From Micromonospora parva (GTDB lineage: Bacteria; Actinomycetota; Actinomycetes; Mycobacteriales; Micromonosporaceae), in NCBI RefSeq assembly GCF_000718515.1, contig NZ_JNZS01000021.1:1-64000 (forward strand): a stretch of DNA of 64,000 nt, read 5' to 3'. The position numbers and the translations under genes are program-made. Below, one piece after another: positions 54,862 through 63,052 of the stretch. Position 1 is the stretch's first letter. Every line of letters begins with the position of its first letter. The notes beneath the pieces are model-generated. The model was not told the origin of the DNA and ran no database searches. It worked only from the letters and a program-made list of their open reading frames with translations.

Positions 54862-56456
54862 TACGCGATCCACTCCTTGCTGACCAGCCGGTCATCGGTG
54901 AAGCAGAGTCGCCAGGTGGGCTCCGCGAGGGGGAAGTTGCCGTCGGTGTAGTACTCGCAGCCGGCCCGGTCGGCGGCGGCGGGGCGTTCCAACTGCCGCC
55001 GGGGCAGCCCGACCAGCTCCGACCGGGGCGCGCCGACGCGCAGCTGGTCGAAGGTGGCCCGGTCCAGCACCGTGCCGGCGGTCGCCACCGGGTAGTAGAC
55101 GAGCGAGAGCACCAGGGCGAACCCGACCGGTGCGACGAGGGCCACCAGCAGACTGCGCCGGACCCGCCGCCGGGCGTCGTGCAGCCGCCGCTCGGCGTCC
55201 ACCGGCCCCTCCGCCGGACCCTGTCGCTCGTCGGAGGACGCCGTCGGCCCGACCTCCACGGCCGACCCGATCGCCTCCGGCGTCGGCGCGGTGGCCGGCA
55301 GCACCGCCCGTACCGCGAAACCACCCTCGGCCCGGTGGCCGGCCGCAAGCGTCCCGCCGGCGAGACGGACCCGCTCGGCGAGGGCGAGCAGCCCACTGCC
55401 CTGCGACGGCGGGGCGGGCAGCGGGCCGGCCGCCGGGGCGTCGTTGACCACTGTCACCTCGACCCGGTCACCGTCGCGGGTGAGGCGTACGTCGACCGGC
55501 GCGCCGGGCGCGTACCGGGCCGCGTTGGTCAGCGCCTCACGGACGATCCGGTGCGCCGCGTGACCGGTCATCGCCGGCAGCTGCGCCACCGCCGGGGCGG
55601 CGTCCAGCCGTACCGCCATGCCGGCCTCCCGGGCACCCTCGACCAGGTCGGCGACGGTCTCCCCACTCGGACGCAGCGACGCGCCACCCTCCTCGCGGAG
55701 CACGCCGATGATCTCGTGCAGTCGCTCGGTGGCCGCGGAGACGCTGGCCCGCAACTCGCTCGCCGCGGTCCGGTGCTTGTCGTCCAGGTCGGCGGCGACC
55801 TCCAGGGCGGCGGCGCGCAACGCGATCAGGCTGAGGTCGTGACCGAGCGAGTCGTGCATCTCCCCGGCGATCCGAGCCCGTTCCCGCAGCCGGATCCGCT
55901 CGGCGGCACCGCGCTGCTCGCGGGTCAGCGCGTCGACGTGCCGGCGACCCGCCTCCGCGAGCTCCTGCTGCTGGCGGCGGTACCGGCCCACCAGCCAGGG
56001 GAACACGGCGGCGAAGAGCAGCACCGAGGCGAGCAGGAACCAGGTGGCCGCGCCGGCACCGAGCAGTCCCAGGTTGAGCACCGTGCCACCGGCCGTGATC
56101 AGTACGAAGACCATGATCGACGGACCGGCGGTGGCGCTGCGCCGCCCCGCGAGATAGCTGAAGACCGGAATGGCGAACAGGAAGTTGCCGTCGACCAACG
56201 ACCCGAGCACCACCAGCACCAGGGAGACCAACGGCTGACGTCGACTCGCCACCACCGCCGCGGTGAGCACCAGCAGGTTGCCGACCAGCAGCGGCAACGC
56301 GTACCGCGAATAGGGCGGGCTGATCCCGGCGTAGCCGACCGGGGCGGCCACCACCGCCCAGAGCAGCACGTCCAGCAGCAGGCGACGCCGCCGGTGCGGC
56401 CAACCCGGCGGCGCGGAGTGGAGGATCCGCACGGCGGCCAGGCTACCCACGCGCAC
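54861..56456 (-). CDS. HisKA_3 sensor kinase with unusual C-terminal extracytoplasmic domain
   Basis: This 531-aa kinase has about five N-terminal helices (residues 25-165), HisKA_3 with phospho-His in IAGEMHDSLGHDLSLIALR, and an HATPase domain (REALTNAARYAPG, GSGLLALAERVRLAGG). After about residue 385 a linker leads to one more helix (LLVALVAPVGFALVLSLVYY) and a 65-residue tail, FDQLRVGAPRSELVGLP with CEYY and RLCFTDD. The tail would lie outside the cell and resembles a small SmpA/BamE-like fold with a possible Cys-Cys bridge. The upstream start is uncertain. Confidence 0.82.
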   Translation of the reverse strand: MRVGSLAAVRILHSAPPGWPHRRRRLLLDVLLWAVVAAPVGYAGISPPYSRYALPLLVGNLLVLTAAVVASRRQPLVSLVLVVLGSLVDGNFLFAIPVFSYLAGRRSATAGPSIMVFVLITAGGTVLNLGLLGAGAATWFLLASVLLFAAVFPWLVGRYRRQQQELAEAGRRHVDALTREQRGAAERIRLRERARIAGEMHDSLGHDLSLIALRAAALEVAADLDDKHRTAASELRASVSAATERLHEIIGVLREEGGASLRPSGETVADLVEGAREAGMAVRLDAAPAVAQLPAMTGHAAHRIVREALTNAARYAPGAPVDVRLTRDGDRVEVTVVNDAPAAGPLPAPPSQGSGLLALAERVRLAGGTLAAGHRAEGGFAVRAVLPATAPTPEAIGSAVEVGPTASSDERQGPAEGPVDAERRLHDARRRVRRSLLVALVAPVGFALVLSLVYYPVATAGTVLDRATFDQLRVGAPRSELVGLPRRQLERPAAADRAGCEYYTDGNFPLAEPTWRLCFTDDRLVSKEWIA

Positions 56457-56458
56457 CA

Positions 56459-56526
56459 GGCCCGGACACCGACGAAAGTCAGGTGTTCGGCAGCTCTCCC
56501 CGGCCGCGACCTGCCAGTCGTCGACC
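56459..56526 (-). repeat. Decayed copy of the bioD 3' end
   Basis: The minus strand here matches the end of bioD and its downstream bases (about 58426-58490): shared blocks include GACGACTGGC, GAGAGC and ACACCTGAC, with substitutions and a 3-nt insertion. It lies between the kinase and TetR genes. Confidence 0.7.
56470..56481. promoter_or_regulatory. CGAC-GAAA-GTCA box upstream of the kinase
   Basis: CGACGAAAGTCA lies 14 nt before the annotated kinase start and matches the box upstream of the ABC-2 operon (52388-52399). It is part of the segment derived from the bioD end, which reads CCGACGGTCAGG in bioD, so the AAA insertion creates the box. Confidence 0.45.
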
Positions 56527-56597
56527 CACCTTTGGATGAGCGAGCTAATCTAAACGGTGCGGGTTCGCCCGACGGACAGCACGGAAGGAGACGCTCG

Positions 56598-57176
56598 ATG
56601 GGTAGATCGTCACGTGCCGACGCGGCGAAGCATCGCGAAGAGGTGGTGGCCGCGACGTCCCGGCTGCTGCGGGAGCGCGGCGCGGCCGGGGTGAGCGTGC
56701 AGGACCTCATGGCGGCGGCAGGGCTCACCCACGGCGGCTTCTACAAGCACTTCAGCTCCAAGGAAGAGCTGGTGGGCATCGCCACCGGGACCGCGCACCA
56801 CGAGATCCAGAGCTTGCTGGACAAGCTCCTCGGCGAGTTCCCGGACCGGACGGAGGCCCGCGCCGAACTCCTCGCCCAGTACCTCGCCGCCACCCACCGC
56901 GACTCGCCGGGCGACGGGTGCTCCATCACGGCGCTGGCCTCGGACGCCGCCCGAGGGCCGGCCGAAGGCCCGCTGCGGAAGGCGTACGTGGCCGGGCTGG
57001 AGTCCATTCTCGGCCAGGTTGCCGAGTACCAGGACGCGGAGGGCGAGGAGGCCCACCGCCGGGCGATCGTCGATCTGACGTCGATGGTCGGGGCACTCAC
57101 CCTGGCCCGGGCGACGAGTGGGACACCACTGTCGGACGAGATCCTCGACGTCGTCCGCGACGCCCTCACGCGGTAG
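56598..57176 (+). CDS. TetR-family regulator of the AcuR/NemR type
   Basis: This 192-aa regulator has the HTH LLRERGAAGVSVQDLMAAAG with LTHGGFYKHFSSKEELV, typical of TetR_C_33-like regulators near oxidoreductase or hydrolase genes, and a C-terminal stretch DGCSITALASDAARGP. The ATG has AAGGAG upstream. It probably controls the hydrolase gene 302 nt downstream; TAATCTA (56546-56552) before it and TAGATTA (57359-57365) before the hydrolase are inverted matches. Confidence 0.88.
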   Translation: MGRSSRADAAKHREEVVAATSRLLRERGAAGVSVQDLMAAAGLTHGGFYKHFSSKEELVGIATGTAHHEIQSLLDKLLGEFPDRTEARAELLAQYLAATHRDSPGDGCSITALASDAARGPAEGPLRKAYVAGLESILGQVAEYQDAEGEEAHRRAIVDLTSMVGALTLARATSGTPLSDEILDVVRDALTR

Positions 57177-57328
57177 CTCAACCCCGCTCGATCCAGAGCC
57201 CGGCCGGCGACCACCGCCCCGAGGCTCGGTTGCCGCGCGCCCCCGCCGCTTCGCACACCCCCTGCGTGCCACCCCTCGATGGCCGCCTGCGCTGGTCACC
57301 TGCCGCATCGCCCGCACAGCTGAGATTG

Positions 57329-57365
57329 AGATTACGTAGCCAATCTTACTGGCGGTGATAGATTA
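57329..57365. promoter_or_regulatory. AATCT/AGATT-rich candidate TetR operator region
   Basis: AGATT (57329-57333) and AATCT (57342-57346) form an inverted repeat with an 8-nt spacer, and TAGATTA follows at 57359. Related TAATCTA lies in the TetR promoter region. Within 57177-57478 this is the only structure I see. Confidence 0.35.
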
Positions 57366-57478
57366 TGTCCGTCATCTAAAGAACCGGTCGGGGTCCGCCG
57401 GATGGCGAGCGCCCCGGAAAGCGCCGAACCTGGCGACCACCGACCTCAGCTGGATCAGACCCGAACGGGAGAAGGACC

Positions 57479-58321
57479 ATGTCAATGCTCACCGCGCCCA
57501 ACCAGACCGTGCAGGCCGACAGCGGGACGACCTACACATACCGGCGATTCGGCAGGGCAGGCGGCACGCCGGTGGTCTTCCTGCAGTGCTTCCGGGGCAA
57601 CATCGACATCTGGGACCCGGCACTGGTGGACGACATCGCCGCCGAGCGCGAGGTCATCCTCTTCGACGCCAGCGGGGTCGGCGGATCGACCGGGCAGGTG
57701 CCCACGACCGTACGGGAGTTCGCCCGGGACGCCATCGCGTTCATCGACGCGCTCGCGTTGACCACCGTGGACCTGTTCGGCTTCTCACTGGGCGGATTCG
57801 TCGCACAGAGCGTCGTCCTGCAGCGCCCCTACCTGGTACGTCGGCTCATCCTCGCCGGCACCGGGCCGCAGGGTGGACGTGGCTTCCACGCCTGGTCCGA
57901 AGAGACCCGCGGACACGCCTACCGGGAGGCACAGGACGCCGAGGACCTGCTCTACCTCTTCTTCGCCCCGACCGAGGAGAGCCGGGCCAAGGGCATGGAG
58001 TACGTCGGGCGCATCTTCACCCGCCAGGAGGACCGCGACGCCCCCACGACACTCGCCGTACGGGACGCGCAGGCCGAGGCCATCGCCGACTGGGGCATCC
58101 CCAGCGCCGCCCTGCTCGACCGGCTGGCCGCGATCCAGCAGCCCACCCTGGTGGCGAACGGCAACCACGACATCCTGGTGCCCACCGCCAACTCGTACCT
58201 GCTCGCCGGGCACCTGCCGAACGCCGAGCTGATCATCTACCCGGACGCCAACCACGGGTTCCTCTTCCAGTACCCGCACGAGTTCGCCGGCGAGGTCAAC
58301 CGGTTCCTGTCCGCCGCGTGA
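57479..58321 (+). CDS. Alpha/beta-fold hydrolase
   Basis: This 280-aa hydrolase has nucleophile Ser in GFSLGGFVAQS, Asp in GNHDILVP and His in DANHGFLF. It belongs to the general alpha/beta hydrolase group that includes haloperoxidase- and esterase-like enzymes. The ATG follows GGGAGAAGGACC. It is transcribed after a TetR gene in the same direction, which probably represses it. The substrate is unknown. A terminator follows. Confidence 0.85.
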   Translation: MSMLTAPNQTVQADSGTTYTYRRFGRAGGTPVVFLQCFRGNIDIWDPALVDDIAAEREVILFDASGVGGSTGQVPTTVREFARDAIAFIDALALTTVDLFGFSLGGFVAQSVVLQRPYLVRRLILAGTGPQGGRGFHAWSEETRGHAYREAQDAEDLLYLFFAPTEESRAKGMEYVGRIFTRQEDRDAPTTLAVRDAQAEAIADWGIPSAALLDRLAAIQQPTLVANGNHDILVPTANSYLLAGHLPNAELIIYPDANHGFLFQYPHEFAGEVNRFLSAA

Positions 58322-58375
58322 CCACTGCCGCCGCGCTCCGACGTCCGGAGCCCTCTGCGCTCTGACGTCCGGCAT

Positions 58376-58411
58376 CCCCGGTTGCGGGCCGACCACGCCC
58401 CGCAACCGGGG
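58376..58411. terminator. Terminator between hydrolase and bioD
   Basis: A perfect 13-bp stem CCCCGGTTGCGGG/CCCGCAACCGGGG (58376-58388 with 58399-58411) lies between the convergent hydrolase and bioD genes. Confidence 0.7.
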
Positions 58412-58449
58412 CGGAGCCCCGGCCCGCCCGGACACCGACGGTCAGGTGT

Positions 58450-59175
58450 TCAGCTGCTCTCCTCGGCCCAGACCCGCCAGTCGTCGAGCACGCCGTGCAG
58501 GGCCGGGGTGAGCCAACCCGGCGCGGACCGCCGGAACACACCCGGATCCATCGCCCCCGCGCCGTCGGGCAGCGCGCCGAGCAGGTTCGGCACCATGTCG
58601 GTGAGATTCGTCCAGTGCACCAGCTCCGGCCTGGTCGGCCAGGCACCGATCACCACGCCGGCCGGCACCGCCCGACGGTCCAGCGCCTCCAGCGTCAACG
58701 CGGTGTGGTTGAGCGTGCCCAACCCGGCGCGGGCGACCACCACCGCCGGCGCGCCGAGCGACACCGCCAGGTCCGCCATCGTCCACGGCTCACCCGACGG
58801 CCGCAGCCCCATCGGCACCAGCAACCCACCCGCGCCCTCGACCAACACCAGGTCGTGCTTGTCCGCCTCCGCACGCACCGCGTCCACCGCCGTGTACAAC
58901 TCCAGCGGCGGCAGGTCGGCAACCCGCGCGGCAGCCAACGGTGCCAGCGGATCCGGATAACTCGCCAACGTCCGACCGGTCAACGGCGCAGCCAACCGGT
59001 TGACCGAGTCCACGTCACCGGGCTCACCACCGGCCGTACCGGTCTGACCCGGTTTGATCACCGCCACCCGCAACCCGGCCGCCTGCGCGGCGGCCGCGAT
59101 CGCCGCGGTCACCACCGTCTTGCCGACCTCGGTGTCCGTCCCGGTCACCAGAACCGGCCCCGCCCACCCGCTCAC
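58450..59175 (-). CDS. bioD: Dethiobiotin synthetase
   Basis: This 241-aa protein starts with VLVTGTDTEVGKTVVTAA, the BioD P-loop, and has VIKPGQTG and LVEGAGGLLVPMG. It forms the ureido ring of dethiobiotin from 7,8-diaminopelargonate, CO2 and ATP. The GTG start gives the usual family length. It follows bioF on the same strand across a 114-nt gap filled by a 47-bp repeat pair. A decayed copy of its 3' end sits upstream of the kinase at 56.5 kb. Confidence 0.93.
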   Translation of the reverse strand: MSGWAGPVLVTGTDTEVGKTVVTAAIAAAAQAAGLRVAVIKPGQTGTAGGEPGDVDSVNRLAAPLTGRTLASYPDPLAPLAAARVADLPPLELYTAVDAVRAEADKHDLVLVEGAGGLLVPMGLRPSGEPWTMADLAVSLGAPAVVVARAGLGTLNHTALTLEALDRRAVPAGVVIGAWPTRPELVHWTNLTDMVPNLLGALPDGAGAMDPGVFRRSAPGWLTPALHGVLDDWRVWAEESS

Positions 59176-59187
59176 GGCGACACCTCA

Positions 59188-59293
59188 GTTCGCGACTGCG
59201 GGGCTCGCAAACCCGGCTCACTCCTCGCGCTCACCGGACCACCCCTGTTCGCGACTGCGGGGCTCGCAAACCCGGCTCACTCCTCGCGCTCAC
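59188..59293. repeat. 47-bp perfect direct repeat between bioF and bioD
   Basis: GTTCGCGACTGCGGGGCTCG and the next 27 nt occur at 59188-59234 and again at 59247-59293. The second copy reaches into the bioF stop codon. From memory, similar GTGAGCGCGAGGAGTGAG-type sequences are dispersed between genes in Micromonospora genomes; this cannot be checked here. Confidence 0.85.
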
Positions 59294-60432
59294 GGTGCAC
59301 TGTCCACAATGACGTCCAGCGCCCGCTCGAACGCCGCGCGCGGCACCCCCGCGCTGACAGTGAGGCGCAGGCGGGAACGGCTGTCCGGAGTGGACGGCGG
59401 CCGGAAACAACCCACCGCGACGCCCCGGTCCCGGCAGTCGGCCGCCCAGTCGGTCGCCGCCTCCGGCCCGGGGGCGGTCACCGAGATCACCGCCGCGTCC
59501 GGGGCGGAGACGGTCAGCCCGGCCGCCCGCAGGCGACCGACCGCGAGCGCCACCCGGTCGGACAACTCGGCGCGCAGGTCGTCACTGGCCTGGGCGAGCC
59601 GCAACGCGGCGTGCACACCGGCGGCGACCGCCGGCGGCAGTGCCGTGTCGAAGATGAACGTGCGCCCGGTCTCGATCAGGTGCCGGACGAACTCGGCCGG
59701 GCCGGCGACGACACCACCCGCGCCACCGAGCGCCTTCGACAGGGTGGCGGTGACCACCACGTCCGGCTCGCCGGCCAGCCCGCTGGCCGCGACCGCGCCC
59801 GCTCCGGCCGGGCCGGTGAGGCCGAGCGCGTGCGCGTCGTCGACCAGCAGCAACGCGCCGTCCCGGCGGGCCACGGAGTGCAGCCGAGCCAGTGGGGCGA
59901 GGTCCCCGTCGACCGAGAAGATCGACTCGGTCACCACCACCGCCGGACGACCGGGAGCGGACGCGAGCGCGGCGGCGACCGCGTCCACGTCGGCGTGCGG
60001 GGTAACCACCGTCTCGGCGCCGGAGAGCCGGCAACCGTCGATCAGCGACGCGTGGTTGTGCGCGTCGGAGACGAGCAGCGTCCGAGGTTGGACGAGCGCC
60101 CGCAGCGCACCGAGGTTGGCCAGGTAGCCGGAGGAGAAGACCAGGGCGCTGTCGGTGCCCAGCCAGCGGGCCAGGTCCTCCTCCAGCGCCCGGTGCGCGT
60201 CGGTGGAGCCCCGCACCAGGCGCGACCCGGTCGCCCCCAGCCCGTACGCCGAGAGTGCCGCCGTGGCCGCGGCGGTGACCTCCGGGTGGGTGGCCAGGCC
60301 GAGATAGTCGTTGCCGGCCAGATCGGTCATCTGGTCGTCGGCCGGACGCGGGCGCAGCCGCCGGGTGAGCCCGGCCTTCGCCCGCAGCTCGGCGCGGCGG
60401 TCGAGCGCCGCGAGCCAGTCCGCCACCGTCAC
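59290..60432 (-). CDS. bioF: 8-amino-7-oxononanoate synthase
   Basis: This 380-aa PLP enzyme has the BioF pattern: [50 protein letters not shown], and the PLP lysine in [13 protein letters not shown]. It condenses pimeloyl-ACP/CoA with alanine in biotin synthesis. The GTG start follows GGGGGAGGG. It is transcribed with bioD and divergently from bioB; bioA is not in the window. Confidence 0.93.
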   Translation of the reverse strand: MTVADWLAALDRRAELRAKAGLTRRLRPRPADDQMTDLAGNDYLGLATHPEVTAAATAALSAYGLGATGSRLVRGSTDAHRALEEDLARWLGTDSALVFSSGYLANLGALRALVQPRTLLVSDAHNHASLIDGCRLSGAETVVTPHADVDAVAAALASAPGRPAVVVTESIFSVDGDLAPLARLHSVARRDGALLLVDDAHALGLTGPAGAGAVAASGLAGEPDVVVTATLSKALGGAGGVVAGPAEFVRHLIETGRTFIFDTALPPAVAAGVHAALRLAQASDDLRAELSDRVALAVGRLRAAGLTVSAPDAAVISVTAPGPEAATDWAADCRDRGVAVGCFRPPSTPDSRSRLRLTVSAGVPRAAFERALDVIVDSAP

Positions 60433-60629
60433 CCTCCCCCGCTTGCCTGCCGGTCAGCCCGACACCCGCCGGGCGAAATTACCACCCGCCGCCACCGGCC
60501 CGGCGATTCCACTCGGTGTGCGGTGCCGACCGGGCTGCCAGGTCATTCCGGCTGATCGGAGAGCCGAGGCCTGCGACGGGCCCCGGCAGCGACCGAGGGC
60601 TTTGGCACAGGCCTAGTAGGGTACGAGCC

Positions 60630-61625
60630 ATGCCAGAGATCCTCGACCAGGCCCGGACCCAGGTCCTGGGTGACGGTGTCGGCCTCGATCAGGCCGGCGT
60701 CCTCGCCGTGTTGAACCTGCCCGACGAGCACCTGCCCGCCGCCCTCCAGCTCGCCCACGAGGTGCGGATGCGCTGGTGCGGCCCGGAGGTCGAGGTCGAG
60801 GGAATCGTTTCGCTCAAGACCGGCGGCTGCCCGGAAGACTGCCACTTCTGCTCGCAGTCAGGCCTGTTCACCTCACCGGTGCGCTCGGTCTGGCTGGACA
60901 TTCCGTCGCTGGTCGAGGCGGCGAAGCAGACCGCCGCGACCGGGGCTACCGAGTTCTGCATCGTCGCCGCTGTCCGTGGTCCGGACGCCCGGCTCATGAA
61001 GCAGATGCGCGAGGGTGTCGCCGCCATCAAGGCGGCGGTCGACATCCAGGTCGCCGCGTCGCTGGGCATGCTCACCAAGGAGCAGGTCGACGACCTGGTC
61101 GACATGGGTGTGCACCGGTACAACCACAACCTGGAGACCTGCCGGTCGTACTTCCCCAACGTGGTCACCACCCACTCGTGGGAGGAGCGCTGGGAGACGC
61201 TGCGGATGGTTCGCGACTCCGGCATGGAGGTGTGCTGCGGCGGCATCCTCGGCCTCGGCGAGACCGTCGAGCAGCGGGCTGAGTTCGCCGCGCAGCTCGC
61301 CGAGTTGGACCCGCACGAGGTGCCGCTCAACTTCCTCAACCCGCGCCCCGGCACCCCACTGGGTGACCGCCCGGTGGTCGAGGGCAAGGACGCGCTGCGG
61401 GCCATCGCCGCGTTCCGGTTGGCCATGCCGCGCACCATCCTGCGGTACGCCGGTGGTCGTGAGATCACCCTCGGCGACCTCGGCACCCGCGACGGTCTGC
61501 TCGGCGGCATCAACGCGGTGATCGTCGGCAACTACCTGACCACGCTGGGTCGACCGGCCACTGCCGACCTGGAGCTGCTCAACGAGCTGAAGATGCCGGT
61601 CAAGGCTCTCTCCGCCACGCTGTGA
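60630..61625 (+). CDS. bioB: Biotin synthase
   Basis: This 331-aa radical-SAM enzyme has the CxxxCxxC cluster motif in [14 protein letters not shown], then [26 protein letters not shown] and [14 protein letters not shown]. It inserts sulfur into dethiobiotin. TAGGGT at 60617-60622 lies 7 nt before the ATG and there is no Shine-Dalgarno, so a leaderless transcript is possible. It overlaps the bsaP gene by GTGA. Confidence 0.95.
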   Translation: MPEILDQARTQVLGDGVGLDQAGVLAVLNLPDEHLPAALQLAHEVRMRWCGPEVEVEGIVSLKTGGCPEDCHFCSQSGLFTSPVRSVWLDIPSLVEAAKQTAATGATEFCIVAAVRGPDARLMKQMREGVAAIKAAVDIQVAASLGMLTKEQVDDLVDMGVHRYNHNLETCRSYFPNVVTTHSWEERWETLRMVRDSGMEVCCGGILGLGETVEQRAEFAAQLAELDPHEVPLNFLNPRPGTPLGDRPVVEGKDALRAIAAFRLAMPRTILRYAGGREITLGDLGTRDGLLGGINAVIVGNYLTTLGRPATADLELLNELKMPVKALSATL

Positions 61626-61822
61626 CGACCATGACGACCACCGAGCTGTGGTGTGACCGGTGTGGTGAGGCGGCGACGGCCACCGCCCACCCGGGCTGCG
61701 CGTCGGCCCGCCAGTTGGAGCCGCCCCGGTTCTGCCAGCACTGCCGACGTCGGATGAAGGTGCAGGTGCTGCCGGTGGGCTGGTCGGCGGTCTGCGTCGA
61801 GCACGGCGAGATCCGGGGCTGA
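61622..61822 (+). CDS. bsaP: Biotin synthase auxiliary protein BsaP
   Basis: This 66-aa Cys-rich protein has the BsaP pattern: CDRC (Cys11, Cys14), [17 protein letters not shown] (Cys38, Cys41), [12 protein letters not shown] and a final CVEHG (Cys58). BsaP supports BioB, probably by helping its auxiliary iron-sulfur cluster, in actinobacteria that use this pair (mycobacterial Rv1590 lies similarly beside bioB). The GTG start overlaps the bioB stop; an ATG three codons later is an alternative. Confidence 0.85.
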   Translation: MTTMTTTELWCDRCGEAATATAHPGCASARQLEPPRFCQHCRRRMKVQVLPVGWSAVCVEHGEIRG

Positions 61823-61826
61823 GCGG

Positions 61827-62333
61827 GTGCTGCGCGGGCGGGCGGTGACCCTACGACCGGCGACGGCCGCGGACGTGCCGGCCCTCACGGCGATCCGGGC
61901 CGACCCGGAGGTACGCCGGTGGTGGCGGGGCGGCGACGACCTGGCCGATTCGGTGCGCGCCGACCTCGCCGACGACGACCTGCACGTGTATGCGATCGAG
62001 CACGACGGCCGGGTGATCGGCGCGATCCAGTGGTACGCCGAGTCGGACCCGGACTACCGGCACGCCAGCCTGGACGTCTTCCTCGACCCGGCGGTACGCG
62101 GTGCCGGCCTCGGCGGTGACGCCATCCGCACCCTGGCCCGGCACCTGATCGACGAGTACGGCCACCACCGCTTCACCATCGATCCGGCGGCGGCGAACAG
62201 CGCCGCCATCCGGGCGTACGCGAAGGTCGGTTTTCGGCCGGTGGGGGTGCTGCGCCGTTACGAGCGGGGCGCGGACGGCCGCTGGCACGACGGCCTGTTG
62301 ATGGACCTGCTCGCCGACGATCTCGTGGAGTGA
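61827..62333 (+). CDS. GNAT acetyltransferase, AAC(6')-like
   Basis: This 168-aa protein has the GNAT fold: LRPATAADVPALTAIRADPEV at the start, acetyl-CoA loop DPAVRGAGLGGDAIRTL, and AIRAYAKVGFRPVGVLRRYE. The shape is close to AAC(6')-Ib-type acetyltransferases, but aminoglycoside activity cannot be inferred. The GTG start lies 4 nt after bsaP, so it is probably part of the bioB transcript. Confidence 0.83.
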   Translation: MLRGRAVTLRPATAADVPALTAIRADPEVRRWWRGGDDLADSVRADLADDDLHVYAIEHDGRVIGAIQWYAESDPDYRHASLDVFLDPAVRGAGLGGDAIRTLARHLIDEYGHHRFTIDPAAANSAAIRAYAKVGFRPVGVLRRYERGADGRWHDGLLMDLLADDLVE

Positions 62334-62342
62334 GTGGAAGTC

Positions 62343-62873
62343 TCAACCGTCCCAGCACAGCTGCCCGTCGGGGAGTCTGCGGGCGCCCTCGGCGGGCTGG
62401 TGAGGGCTGAGCCGCCCGTCCGGCAGCAGATGCGCCACCGGCGTCCCGTGACCGAGAACCGCGACGTCGGCGATCAGCCGGCGGTGGCAGCGCCACCACA
62501 GGCTCTCGCTGCACATCACCGCGGTGCTCCGCTGGGCCGCGTCCGCCAGCACCCCGGTCAGCGCCGCGTCGAACTCCGGCGTGCGGGTGTGCGCGGCGTA
62601 CGCCCGGAACGCCGCGACCTTCCACCAACTGTCCGGCTCGGGCTCCCCGGCGGGGATGTGTCGGCGTCCACCGAGGCGCGGCTCCCAGCGGTAGTCGATC
62701 CCGTACTCGGGCAGCCACCGCTCAAGCTCCTCCCGCCGTACGTCCGGATTGGTGCGGCTGGCGGGGTACCGCCGCACGTCCACCACCAGGGCCACCCCGG
62801 CCCCGGTCAGCAACTCCCCCAGCCGCACCCGGTCGGCTGCGCCGTGCCCGACGGTCAACAACTGCGCCACCAC
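62343..62873 (-). CDS. DUF488 family protein
   Basis: This 176-aa protein has the DUF488 hallmarks LVVDVRRYPASRTNPDVRRE and VMCSESLWWRCHRRLIADV, with conserved Asp, Arg and Cys-Cys-His residues. Function is not established; some members are suggested to be metal- or nucleic-acid-associated. The start is one of two consecutive GTG codons at 62873/62870. It converges on the GNAT gene. Confidence 0.8.
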   Translation of the reverse strand: MVAQLLTVGHGAADRVRLGELLTGAGVALVVDVRRYPASRTNPDVRREELERWLPEYGIDYRWEPRLGGRRHIPAGEPEPDSWWKVAAFRAYAAHTRTPEFDAALTGVLADAAQRSTAVMCSESLWWRCHRRLIADVAVLGHGTPVAHLLPDGRLSPHQPAEGARRLPDGQLCWDG

Positions 62874-62990
62874 GCCAAGATGCCCTGAATCGCGGCGCGT
62901 TATCCCCGACCCCTCGGACGAGATCACCGGGTCGGTGCGGGCGGGCAACCGGCTGGTCCCGCCAGCGGCCGGTTTTCGGCGACAAAAGGG

Positions 62991-63040
62991 GATCGTGGGC
63001 GGTTGCCGTTCCGCGGCGAGAACGGCAACCACCCACGATC
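62991..63040 (-). terminator. Long hairpin terminator of the CBM2 protein gene
   Basis: A 20-bp stem with one mismatch (62991-63010 with 63021-63040) is followed on the minus strand by CCCCTTTTG. It lies 12 nt downstream of the stop of the FN3-CBM2 gene. Confidence 0.8.
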
Positions 63041-63052
63041 TCGCGATGCGGG

